DNA of 12,996 nt from Erysipelotrichia bacterium. GTDB lineage: Bacteria > Bacillota_I > Bacilli_A > RFN20 > CAG-826. Of the stretch, positions 1-6,143 are shown piece by piece. Location of the stretch: assembly GCA_012971835.1 (NCBI GenBank), contig JAAZFR010000037.1, positions 1-12,996 on the forward strand, read 5' to 3'. Under the pieces are notes generated by a model. The model worked only from the letters and a program-made list of their open reading frames with translations, had not been told where the DNA came from and did no database searches. Both the position numbers and the translations under genes were made by a program. Position 1 is the stretch's first letter. Each line of letters opens with the position of its first letter.

Positions 1-1149
1 AAAAAAGGCAATCGGAATCAAATGAGAAAACTTCTTTTTTCGAATCGTATTAAAAACAGATACAAAAAGGAGCATGATACTCGGTGTAAAGATGAAAATA
101 CTGCCGCTGATGTTTTCAAAGGAAATAATAGGTATCAAACTAACATAGCGACCAGAAATAGCTGGATAGAAAAAGGAAACAAAAGGATATAAAACGCGGT
201 AGTCAGCACTCTCTCCGCTATTATTTCTTCCCCAGTCGTAGAAGAGTAAGTTTTTTAAGGTTTCCCAATCCTTATTAGCCCAGGCTTCTTTCAAGCTAAT
301 CAAATATGTCGCATCTTCAGCTCGAGGTGCTTGCATTGCGTTTAAGTAATTTGGTATTAAAATCCAGGCCGCTAACATTAGTCCAATTGCAAAAGCGCCG
401 ACTCCCCAACCCAGAATTATCCAATTTTCTTTCCGTGTGTGTTTTTTTCGAAGTTGGAAAAAACGAAATAAAGCATAGCCAACACCGTAAAAGCAAATCG
501 TGATTAAAAAGAAGTAATTACTAATGCCAAGCAAAAACAAACCAACAATTAGAATGTAGGGTTTTTCGCGATTAAGAATCTTTTCAATTCCCAATAAAAC
601 AAGGGGGAAGAAGGAAATAACTTCAAAGAAGTTGTTAAACCATAAGTAGTAACTAATCCAGCCGCAGAAAGCATAGGCAATGGCAAAAAGACGCGCTGTC
701 GACTCCTTAACACCTAGTTGTTTTAAGTAAAGGCGGAAAAACAAACCTCCGGTCACCATGCGAGCAATCATCATGATGGCCATCATCTGTGGAATCAAAA
801 TGCGAGGAAACAATAGTATCGGAAAAAGAAACGGAGAAAACAAACCATAATAAGTATTGGAAGTTATGTTATCAGCGCCCAAGAAAGTATTGTGATCCCA
901 TAAAACAAATTTTCCCGTTTTGAAAAATGTCCACCAATCATCATAAAAATTGTAATGGAAGGCCACATATTGTTGCGTATAGTCTCCGCCTAGGGGAACC
1001 GTGAAATATTGAGTAAAAAGGGCATAGCCATAAAAGCCAATGCCGATGCCGATGAGAATTAATGCGTAGTAAAAAAGTGAATTCCGATCTTTAAGATACG
1101 GCATTTTTGCAAAAATATACTGTTTAAATCGATACCATTTTCGCGCCAT
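1..1149 (-). CDS. YfhO-family polytopic membrane protein (partial, C-terminus cut by window edge)
   Basis: The reading frame is open for 383 codons from the ATG at 1149 to base 1, where the window ends; no stop is present. It begins with a short basic cytosolic stretch (MARKWYRFK), then a membrane segment, then a GGDYTQQY motif followed by an aromatic-rich loop (YDDWWTFF, LWDHNTFLGA, SNTYYGLFSPF). Many further hydrophobic helices follow. An acidic N-terminal loop after TM1, a G-x-f-x-x-W-x-x-x-f-x-G pattern and an SPf motif are typical of the YfhO family (GT-C-like fold). In B. subtilis and Listeria YfhO acts in glycosylating lipoteichoic acid on the outer face of the membrane. Family members are usually around 850 residues, so under half is visible. 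No Shine-Dalgarno precedes the ATG, so the start may be leaderless. The exact substrate is not inferable. An unrelated GT-C transferase is the main alternative. Confidence 0.72.
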   Translation of the reverse strand, partial: MARKWYRFKQYIFAKMPYLKDRNSLFYYALILIGIGIGFYGYALFTQYFTVPLGGDYTQQYVAFHYNFYDDWWTFFKTGKFVLWDHNTFLGADNITSNTYYGLFSPFLFPILLFPRILIPQMMAIMMIARMVTGGLFFRLYLKQLGVKESTARLFAIAYAFCGWISYYLWFNNFFEVISFFPLVLLGIEKILNREKPYILIVGLFLLGISNYFFLITICFYGVGYALFRFFQLRKKHTRKENWIILGWGVGAFAIGLMLAAWILIPNYLNAMQAPRAEDATYLISLKEAWANKDWETLKNLLFYDWGRNNSGESADYRVLYPFVSFFYPAISGRYVSLIPIISFENISGSIFIFTPSIMLLFVSVFNTIRKKKFSHLIPIAFF

Positions 1150-1154
1150 AAAAA

Positions 1155-1179
1155 TATTCTAACACAATAGACTGTGTTA
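1155..1179. promoter_or_regulatory. Divergent intergenic operator-like palindrome with extended -10 toward the YfhO-like gene
   Basis: A perfect 7-bp inverted repeat, TAACACA at 1160-1166 and TGTGTTA at 1173-1179 with a 6-nt spacer, sits in the 58-nt gap between the YfhO-like gene and the nitroreductase. On the minus strand an extended -10 (TGTTAGAAT; hexamer 1160-1155) abuts the left arm. Only 5 nt separate the hexamer from the ATG at 1149. No good -35 was found in either direction. The repeat could be an operator for one or both genes; the regulator is unknown. Confidence 0.35.
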
Positions 1180-1207
1180 ACATTAATAAAGAATAGGAGA
1201 ATATGAT

Positions 1208-1723
1208 ATGCAACTTTTCGACGCAATAAAAAGACGACAATCAATTCGCGAGTTCGACAAAGAAAAAGTTAGTGATGAGAATCTTAAGCTGATTCTTGAA
1301 GCAGCTTATCATGCGCCAATTGGACGAGCGGCATATAGTCGCTATGAGCTTTTGGTCATCAAAGATGAAGCAATAATTGAAGACTTAGCCAAGAAAATTA
1401 TGCGAATCGGAATTCTTCTTAAGCACCCGTTTTTTCACGCTCCTCTCGTTATTTTTGTAACGGGAAAAGCTAATCGTGAAAGACTTGACGGTTGTGATAC
1501 CGGCTGCCTTATTCAAAATATGATGCTGGCCGCTACCGAACTTGGTTTGGGGTCCTGTTTTCTTTACACTATTTCGGAAATTATTAACGGGCATCCAAAA
1601 CTGCTAAACGCCCTTGGTCTTCCTGAAGGAAACACCGTTATGTCAGCCGTTGTTATTGGCCATCCCCTACAAAAAGACCTGCCCAATAAGGACAGGCCCG
1701 GAATTAAAACGACAATAATGTAA
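1208..1723 (+). CDS. Nitroreductase-family FMN oxidoreductase, small type
   Basis: A 171-residue protein with the layout of compact NAD(P)H:FMN nitroreductase-fold enzymes. The N-terminal IKRRQSIREF (residues 7-16) supplies the phosphate-contacting Arg/Ser residues of FMN. The central helix DTGCLIQNMMLAATELGLGSCF (97-118, motif only) is the conserved dimer and FMN helix. PEGNTVMSAVVIGHP (139-153) is the family's C-terminal strand. The protein should be a soluble homodimer reducing quinones, nitro compounds or flavin-related substrates; the physiological substrate cannot be read from the sequence. The start at 1208 is supported by AGGAGA at 1195-1200, 7 nt upstream; an ATG at 1203 is out of frame. 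The gene is transcribed alone, divergent from the YfhO-like gene. Its TAA stop directly abuts the stop of the convergent PII-like gene. Confidence 0.88.
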   Translation: MQLFDAIKRRQSIREFDKEKVSDENLKLILEAAYHAPIGRAAYSRYELLVIKDEAIIEDLAKKIMRIGILLKHPFFHAPLVIFVTGKANRERLDGCDTGCLIQNMMLAATELGLGSCFLYTISEIINGHPKLLNALGLPEGNTVMSAVVIGHPLQKDLPNKDRPGIKTTIM

Positions 1724-2032
1724 TTAAGCGCCGACAACATCACTAACGGGCAACGAAAAGGCAATTCCTTTTCCGTTAGTTTCTAAGCCTGCAGCCTTGT
1801 TCACTGCCTTTAAGACAGCTTCTTTTATTTCTGCTTCAACAAGGATAATAACAATCTCTTTTTCTGGAGAAATGCTAATACCGAAAAACTTCTCCATCTC
1901 GGGGTTGCCTGTTCCTCGACCATGGAAAATGGTGCCCCCTCTTGCCCCTTCTTTTCTTGCGGCATCCATTACTAAGTCAGTGAAGCCATTGTTAACAATG
2001 CAAATGATGAGTTCGTGTCCATTCTTTTCCAT
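1724..2032 (-). CDS. PII-like signalling protein (P-II family), short paralogue
   Basis: A protein of about 102 residues with the ferredoxin-like PII fold pattern: a beta strand (ELIICIV), a helix (FTDLVMDAARKEG), GGTIFHGRGTG, a second half starting with EIVIILVE, and a C-terminal GKGIAFSLPVSDVVG. This last motif closely resembles the G-x-G-x-x-F-x-x-P-V-x-x-V signature at the end of canonical PII. The loop between GRGTG and the next strand is short, and no uridylylatable Tyr-loop motif is evident. PII proteins bind ATP/ADP and 2-oxoglutarate or other effectors and control a partner, often a membrane transporter. Gene order (DUF1538, PII-like, PII-like) suggests the upstream transporter is the partner. 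ATG 2032 is preferred over ATG 2038 because AGGAGA at 2044-2039 touches the latter but is 6 nt from the former. Nucleotide binding is inferred, not shown. Confidence 0.8.
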   Translation of the reverse strand: MEKNGHELIICIVNNGFTDLVMDAARKEGARGGTIFHGRGTGNPEMEKFFGISISPEKEIVIILVEAEIKEAVLKAVNKAAGLETNGKGIAFSLPVSDVVGA

Positions 2033-2034
2033 AA

Positions 2035-2460
2035 TCATTCTCCTATTGTCCTCGTATTAGACAAATATTTATAAATTGATAAACCAATTACGCTGGAAAT
2101 ATTTATCGCAAAAGCAATTCCCTTCGCATCTTTACCTTTTGCAAACATCTTAGCTAATTCGCTTTTTAGTTCATCAGTACGCTCGGCTTTAACAACAGAA
2201 AAGATTATATCTTTACGCACATCACTAAGTCCGAGTATATCATAAATTTCGCGAGTGGCCGTTCCTCGACCATGAGTAATAAAATTGAGGCCGACTTCGT
2301 ATTTCTTTAACAAACTTAAAACATCCTTGTGGTGATTATGATTAATAACCGTCACAAAGAACTTCAAATAGGATACGGCGTGTGTTTGATTATATGGTTT
2401 TGGCGCCATATCTTTTTGCTTTAGCAAAGATGATTGATTTACGTTATCCTTTTTGCTCAT
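2035..2460 (-). CDS. PII-like signalling protein (P-II family), long paralogue with N-terminal extension
   Basis: A 141-residue protein with a hydrophilic, Lys/Gln/Asn-rich extension (residues 1-30) ahead of a PII-like core. The core has YLKFFVTVI, then LNFITHGRGTATREIYDILGL, then DIIFSVVKAER, and ends with KGIAFAINISSVIG. The GRGTA and KGIAF motifs align with GRGTG and GKGIAF of the downstream short PII-like protein, so the two are paralogues. The C-terminal motif has lost the P-V pair (AINISS instead of SLPVSD), suggesting divergence. The start is supported by GAGGA about 6 nt upstream and an ATGA overlap (2460-2457) with the stop of the DUF1538 gene, implying translational coupling. The core is expected to bind a nucleotide or small effector and to report to or gate the neighbouring membrane protein; this is inferred from synteny. 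Confidence 0.75.
   Translation of the reverse strand: MSKKDNVNQSSLLKQKDMAPKPYNQTHAVSYLKFFVTVINHNHHKDVLSLLKKYEVGLNFITHGRGTATREIYDILGLSDVRKDIIFSVVKAERTDELKSELAKMFAKGKDAKGIAFAINISSVIGLSIYKYLSNTRTIGE
2039..2044 (-). promoter_or_regulatory. Ribosome binding site deciding the start of the short PII-like gene
   Basis: AGGAGA on the minus strand lies inside the last codons of the longer PII-like gene. It leaves no spacer before the ATG at 2038 but a 6-nt spacer before the ATG at 2032. The upstream gene's TGA (2037-2035) falls between the two ATGs, so ribosomes finishing one gene can reinitiate on the next. Confidence 0.65.
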
Positions 2461-4004
2461 TGTTTTTCCTCATCTAAATGAATAATTTGGTCATCGTTTT
2501 CTTCAATGAAACGGACTCGAGCCAATTTGATCCGTTGTTGTTCGCGAATAGTAACGTATAAGCCAAGTACTTGAATAGTAATAATGGGAATCATTGTTAC
2601 TAAGGCATTCACTCCGAAGGCATAAGTCATTATATCTTGTCCGTCTCCTTCATAAAGGGTAATCGCTGCTCCAATCGCAAAAGGCAAGACAAATGATGAA
2701 TTCATCGGTCCGCTAGTTATTCGACCGGCATCAAAGGCCATTGCTGAATATATTTTAGGAACAAAAAGGGCAAGTGTAAGGGCGATGACATAACCAGCAA
2801 TTACAAAATATAGGATTGATATTTGTAAAACAAGTCGCATCATAGCAAAAGACATAGCAAGACCCGCTCCGATGGCAATGGCCACAAGGACAGCGCCCTT
2901 GCGTATTGTTCCTTCCGTTATGTTTTCTATTTGCGAGACAAGAACGTGGACTGCTGGCTCAAGTAAGACGGCTGACATACCAATAATTGAACCGAAAAGA
3001 ATAATTAATCCCGGTCCATCATTAGCGATGCTTTCACCAATTATTCTTGCAATTGGAAGGAAACCTAGATTAACAGCTGTAAGAAAAATAACAAGACCAA
3101 GATAGGTGTAAATTAAGCCGGCAATAATACGAATCAACACTTTAATTGGCAGACGAATAGCGATTGCTTGATAGATAAAAAAGAAGGCGGTAATCGGCAA
3201 TATTGCTAAAGCAACATTAAGGGCGCTTGTCCCTAATATCGTTCCAAACGATTGCGCCTGATCAAGGGCATATGTGAATGGAGTATCTTCGATAAAAAAG
3301 GAAACAATCATTACAACGAGAACCGGTCCAAGGGAAGTAAGAGCAATTAGACCAAATGAGTCTTCATCCGTTTTCTTGCCCGAACGAGTTGTGGCAATAC
3401 CAATTCCTAGAGCGAGAATAAACGGGACAGTTATTGTTCCTGCTGATGCCCCGCCAGAATCAAATGACAAAGGAATAAATGAGGGATTAACGTAGTTTAT
3501 TCCAAGGGCTAAAGCAAATAGAAATCCATAAAAAATAATAAGCCAAATGACTAGACTTTTTTGAAAAAGAATACGCAATATTCCAATAACCATAAAGACG
3601 CCAAAGCCAACTCCGATTAATATAATAATCAGCCACTCATTACTAATAAATGGTAGCCAGGAATCACCCAACGGAACTTGTCCAACAAGAACGCGCAAAT
3701 CCGGTTCGGCTATAACGATAAAAGCGCCTAATAGAAAGAAAAGAAAAACCATCAAACCGATTTTTCTTTGGCTTGTTATTGAAGCGCCAATATATTCTCC
3801 TATCGGCGACATTGCCATGTCGGTGCCAATAGTAAATAGCCCCATACCGATTGCGACCATAAATGCCGTTATGCAAAAAGTCAAAAGGTCACGATTATCA
3901 CTGATTCTTGCTAAACCAGAAAAATGCAGTATCAAAACAATGGCAACCATCGGCAAGGTTGAAATTAGTGCTGACTTAAATTTATGGAGCCACTCAAAAG
4001 ACAT
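2457..4004 (-). CDS. DUF1538 membrane transporter, duplicated two-half form (UmpAB-like)
   Basis: A 515-residue, highly hydrophobic protein with about 12 or more membrane segments and a charged cytosolic tail (residues 486-515). It carries a direct internal duplication. Half 1 has GLFTIGTDMAMSPIGEYIG (55-73), AEPDLRVLVGQV (99-110) and FDSGGASAGTITVPF (181-195). Half 2 has the counterparts LPIARIIGESIA (316-327), LEPAVHVLVSQI (348-359) and FDAGRITSGPMNSSF (424-438). These E-P/Q and F-D-x-G signatures are those of DUF1538. From memory, a pair of separate DUF1538 proteins from Halomonas (UmpA/UmpB) was reported as a two-component Na+(Li+,K+)/H+ antiporter; the present gene resembles both halves in one chain. 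The first gene of the operon, it has a promoter at 4033-4061 and overlaps the following PII-like gene by ATGA. No good Shine-Dalgarno lies within 10 nt of the ATG (GAGGG is 15 nt away). The transported ion is not established here. Confidence 0.8.
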   Translation of the reverse strand: MSFEWLHKFKSALISTLPMVAIVLILHFSGLARISDNRDLLTFCITAFMVAIGMGLFTIGTDMAMSPIGEYIGASITSQRKIGLMVFLFFLLGAFIVIAEPDLRVLVGQVPLGDSWLPFISNEWLIIILIGVGFGVFMVIGILRILFQKSLVIWLIIFYGFLFALALGINYVNPSFIPLSFDSGGASAGTITVPFILALGIGIATTRSGKKTDEDSFGLIALTSLGPVLVVMIVSFFIEDTPFTYALDQAQSFGTILGTSALNVALAILPITAFFFIYQAIAIRLPIKVLIRIIAGLIYTYLGLVIFLTAVNLGFLPIARIIGESIANDGPGLIILFGSIIGMSAVLLEPAVHVLVSQIENITEGTIRKGAVLVAIAIGAGLAMSFAMMRLVLQISILYFVIAGYVIALTLALFVPKIYSAMAFDAGRITSGPMNSSFVLPFAIGAAITLYEGDGQDIMTYAFGVNALVTMIPIITIQVLGLYVTIREQQRIKLARVRFIEENDDQIIHLDEEKQ

Positions 4005-4032
4005 AAAAAGCTAAATTAACCCTCATTTTTAA

Positions 4033-4061
4033 ATTTTATCTAGATATTAGCGGATAGTCAA
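4033..4061 (-). promoter_or_regulatory. Sigma-70/A-type promoter for the DUF1538-PII-PII operon
   Basis: On the minus strand TTGACT (4061-4056) is separated by exactly 17 nt from TAAAAT (4038-4033). Transcription would begin near 4026, giving a leader of about 22 nt. It is the only strong promoter in the gap between the pseudouridine synthase stop and the DUF1538 start. The -35 lies within the right arm of an inverted repeat. Confidence 0.65.
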
Positions 4062-4080
4062 ACCATATAAATAGGTTTGA
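4058..4080. repeat. Inverted repeat overlapping the -35 of the DUF1538 operon
   Basis: A perfect 7-bp inverted repeat, TCAAACC (4058-4064) and GGTTTGA (4074-4080), flanks the 9-nt AT-only spacer ATATAAATA. On the minus strand the second arm contains the TTGA of the -35. There is no T-tract on the minus-strand side, so an operator is more likely than a terminator for the upstream pseudouridine synthase gene. The regulator is unknown. Confidence 0.45.
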
Positions 4081-4102
4081 ATATTAAGACCGCAAAAGTC
4101 GA

Positions 4103-5038
4103 CTATTTTTTGCTTTTTTTAAAAACTAATGATTTGAATTCCTCTGGCATCGGTGCCACAAACTTACACTCTTTTTTCTTAATTGGATGAATAAATGATA
4201 GTTCGTAAGCATGGAGACCGAGGCGCTTTAACGGATCAGATGGTTCTCCATATTTATCATCGCCGATCACGAAATGACCTATATGGCCTAGTTGAACGCG
4301 AATTTGATTTTTTCGACCAGAGGAAATATGAACATCAAGTAATGAATAGTCTTTGTTTTCGGATATAACCTTGTATCGAGTAATACATTCTTTTCCCACC
4401 GTTTTGTTGTGGGTTACATACATCAAATTAAGATTGTTCTCAGCTAAAAAATTGCGAAGTGTATCTTCTTTCTTTTCCATTACGCCTTCGACAATCGCAT
4501 AGTAACCACGCGAGGTTACAATACTTCCCCAACTTTTCTGCAAAAGATCACGAATCTCACTTGTTTTTGCAACCATCATTACACCCGAGGTATCCTCATC
4601 TAAGCGATGCACAACATAAATGCGTTTGTGCTTATCTTTTTGCTGAACGTAATCCATCAACATTCGGTATGCCGTCCGTCCTTTTATTTTGTCACTCGCG
4701 ACACTTAATAAGCCCGACGGCTTGTTGATTACGATAAATTCTTCATCCTCATAGATAATTGGAAGGTTGTCCCTTTTTTTATATGCGATTCTGTTTTTTG
4801 AAACGATTACAATGTCTTCTTTGGCCAGCATGAAATTAAACTGGGTAATCGGCGCGCCATCAACAGCCACTTGATGATTCGCGAGAATTCTTTTGACGTT
4901 ATTGCGTGATAAATTAGGATGTTTTTCAAGCAGAAAAGTCAGGAGTTCAATTGGTTCTTTAACGACGAATTCTTTAATACTCTTGGGGTCAACTTCGCGA
5001 CTTCTTGTTATAGAACGGCTTTTGTCATTTTTATTCAT
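4103..5038 (-). CDS. RluA-family RNA pseudouridine synthase with S4 domain
   Basis: A 311-residue protein. Residues 31-80 match an S4 RNA-binding domain (LSRNNVKRILANHQVAVDG). The catalytic domain begins at about residue 92 with PIIYEDEEFIVINKPSGLLS. It carries the family motif HRLDEDTSGVMMVAK at 144-158, where Asp147 is the expected catalytic nucleophile, and SGRKNQIRVQLGHIGHFVIGDDKYG near the C-terminus completes the fold. The enzyme isomerises uridine to pseudouridine in rRNA or tRNA; the RluD/RluC versus RluA target cannot be decided. The N-terminus is highly charged. The start overlaps the patatin-like gene by 8 nt (5038-5031) and has no Shine-Dalgarno, so it is probably translated by coupling. 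The two products have no evident functional link. Confidence 0.92.
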   Translation of the reverse strand: MNKNDKSRSITRSREVDPKSIKEFVVKEPIELLTFLLEKHPNLSRNNVKRILANHQVAVDGAPITQFNFMLAKEDIVIVSKNRIAYKKRDNLPIIYEDEEFIVINKPSGLLSVASDKIKGRTAYRMLMDYVQQKDKHKRIYVVHRLDEDTSGVMMVAKTSEIRDLLQKSWGSIVTSRGYYAIVEGVMEKKEDTLRNFLAENNLNLMYVTHNKTVGKECITRYKVISENKDYSLLDVHISSGRKNQIRVQLGHIGHFVIGDDKYGEPSDPLKRLGLHAYELSFIHPIKKKECKFVAPMPEEFKSLVFKKSKK

Positions 5039-5894
5039 CGTTCATATATTCTATCAGTTTCGGAAGTAATTCCGAAGCAACTTTTCGACCAAGTAAATAC
5101 ACTTTTAATAGTTCGCTTTTGTCTTTTTCCGTTCTTTTAAGAAGAATGGGAATTTCTGGCCGAATGACAAAAGCCTTTCCTTCTTTTTCTAGACCTTCTA
5201 ATTCACTGGCGTCTTCGTTATACTTAGCAGGATATTTCAAGACGGTATTTATTAAGTTGGGGTATTTACCATATAAAGCTTTTAGAGCCGTTTTGTGTTG
5301 CTTCTTATTAAGATTCTTGCGGTATTCTTTATCTCGTGTTGTTATAACAACAATTCTCTCATAGCCGTCCGCAAACGCTTTTTGAAATGGTATAGGCGTT
5401 GATAGGCCACCATCAAGGCACGGCTCGCCTTCAACAAATACTGGTGCGCTGAGAAAAGGCAGTGAAGACGATGCCGCTATCGCTTTATAAAAGTCATCGC
5501 ATTCGCCTTTAATATAGTAATTGGGTTGTCCGGTTAAACAAGAAGTCGCCGCGACAACAAGTTTGGAGGGGCTTTGCTGAAATGCTTCAAAATCGAATGG
5601 CAGAACATTAGTGGCCATTTCGCCAAATAGGTAATCAAAATTAAAAAGTGATTTCTTCGTGAAAAGAAACTTGCCACTGACAAAATTTTTATCAGACATG
5701 AAATCGACAACAACGGAACGCGATCTACCAATTTGTTTTGATAAGTAATTAAGTGCAATAAGCGCTCCCGCTGAGACACCGACAACATACGGAAAGTACA
5801 AATTGTTTTCCATAAAAACATCAAGTACTCCCGCGGTAAAAGCACCTCGGACAGCGCCACCTTGTAGAACAAGTGCAATCTTTGTTTTTTCCAT
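5031..5894 (-). CDS. Patatin-like phospholipase/serine hydrolase (YjjU-like)
   Basis: A 287-residue patatin-fold protein. With the start at 5894, the oxyanion loop QGGAVRG is at 11-17, the nucleophile motif GVSAG at 39-43 (Ser41), and the catalytic Asp in LDGGL (Asp161), so the Ser-Asp dyad is complete. The overall pattern (IALVLQGGAVRGAFTAGVLDVF, then PYVVGVSAGA) resembles E. coli YjjU. It likely hydrolyses acyl esters of lipids at the membrane or in the cytosol; the substrate is unknown. An upstream in-frame ATG at 5951 would add 19 mostly hydrophobic residues. I prefer 5894 because the glycine loop normally starts about 10 residues in, and because the upstream ATG is inside a terminator-like stem-loop. 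No strong Shine-Dalgarno precedes 5894, so the choice is not certain. The 3' end overlaps the pseudouridine synthase gene. Confidence 0.85.
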   Translation of the reverse strand: MEKTKIALVLQGGAVRGAFTAGVLDVFMENNLYFPYVVGVSAGALIALNYLSKQIGRSRSVVVDFMSDKNFVSGKFLFTKKSLFNFDYLFGEMATNVLPFDFEAFQQSPSKLVVAATSCLTGQPNYYIKGECDDFYKAIAASSSLPFLSAPVFVEGEPCLDGGLSTPIPFQKAFADGYERIVVITTRDKEYRKNLNKKQHKTALKALYGKYPNLINTVLKYPAKYNEDASELEGLEKEGKAFVIRPEIPILLKRTEKDKSELLKVYLLGRKVASELLPKLIEYMNDE

Positions 5895-5930
5895 ATTCTT
5901 ATTAAATTGTATAACAAAGGCCACATAAAG

Positions 5931-5955
5931 AAAAATGGAGTTTATCTCCATCTTT
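5931..5955 (-). terminator. Possible intrinsic terminator after the feo operon
   Basis: On the minus strand ATGGAG (5951-5946), loop ATAAA and CTCCAT (5940-5935) form a stem. It extends through a G-T wobble and A-T pairs to 5955/5931, with a run of five T (5935-5931) followed by C and TTT. It starts 5 nt after the stop of the small Cys-rich gene. The core stem is short, so it may attenuate rather than stop transcription into the patatin-like gene. Confidence 0.45.
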
Positions 5956-5960
5956 CCTAC

Positions 5961-6143
5961 TTATTCATCTTTCTTCTTAAACTTTTTCTTATAGTCTTTT
6001 AACAGGCGGTTTGCCTTTGTACCGTTTGCCTCTGGACAATTGCGGCAACTTCCTTTTTCTCTATTTTTGATAAAACCATAATAGACAATCAAACCGACAA
6101 GGATAACAACGGCACCCAATATTATTACATCTACCCAGTTCAT
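5961..6143 (-). CDS. FeoB-associated small Cys-rich membrane protein
   Basis: A 60-residue protein: one membrane helix at residues 3-22 (VDVIILGAVVILVGLIVYYG), then a short basic loop, a GSCRNCPE motif with Cys33 and Cys36 (CxxC), and a very basic tail ending KKKFKKKDE. This is the layout of the small FeoB-associated Cys-rich proteins commonly encoded just downstream of feoB in Bacillota. They are thought to handle or pass on Fe(II) at the cytosolic face; the mechanism is not established. The start is placed at 6143 because the ATG overlaps the feoB TGA as ATGA (6143-6140). A longer in-frame extension to 6275 lies wholly inside feoB and has no family similarity. The Shine-Dalgarno is weak, so coupling to feoB is likely. 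Confidence 0.85.
   Translation of the reverse strand: MNWVDVIILGAVVILVGLIVYYGFIKNREKGSCRNCPEANGTKANRLLKDYKKKFKKKDE

Noticed and set aside
306..503. Plus-strand open frame of 65 codons
   Set aside because: It lies entirely opposite the YfhO-like frame, which is open from 1149 to base 1 with coherent membrane segments.
1797..2060. Plus-strand open frame opposite the PII-like genes
   Set aside because: It is a mirror frame of two well-supported overlapping genes, with no ribosome site or recognisable domain.
4005..4026. Tiny leader peptide (10 codons from an ATG at 4026) overlapping the DUF1538 start
   Set aside because: It has no ribosome site, its start coincides with the predicted transcription start, and it shows no attenuator-like codon bias. 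Chance is the simpler explanation.
4084..4108. GCAAAA/TTTTGC hairpin around the pseudouridine synthase stop as a terminator
   Set aside because: The 6-bp AT-rich stem overlaps the stop codon and has no T-tract on the minus strand.
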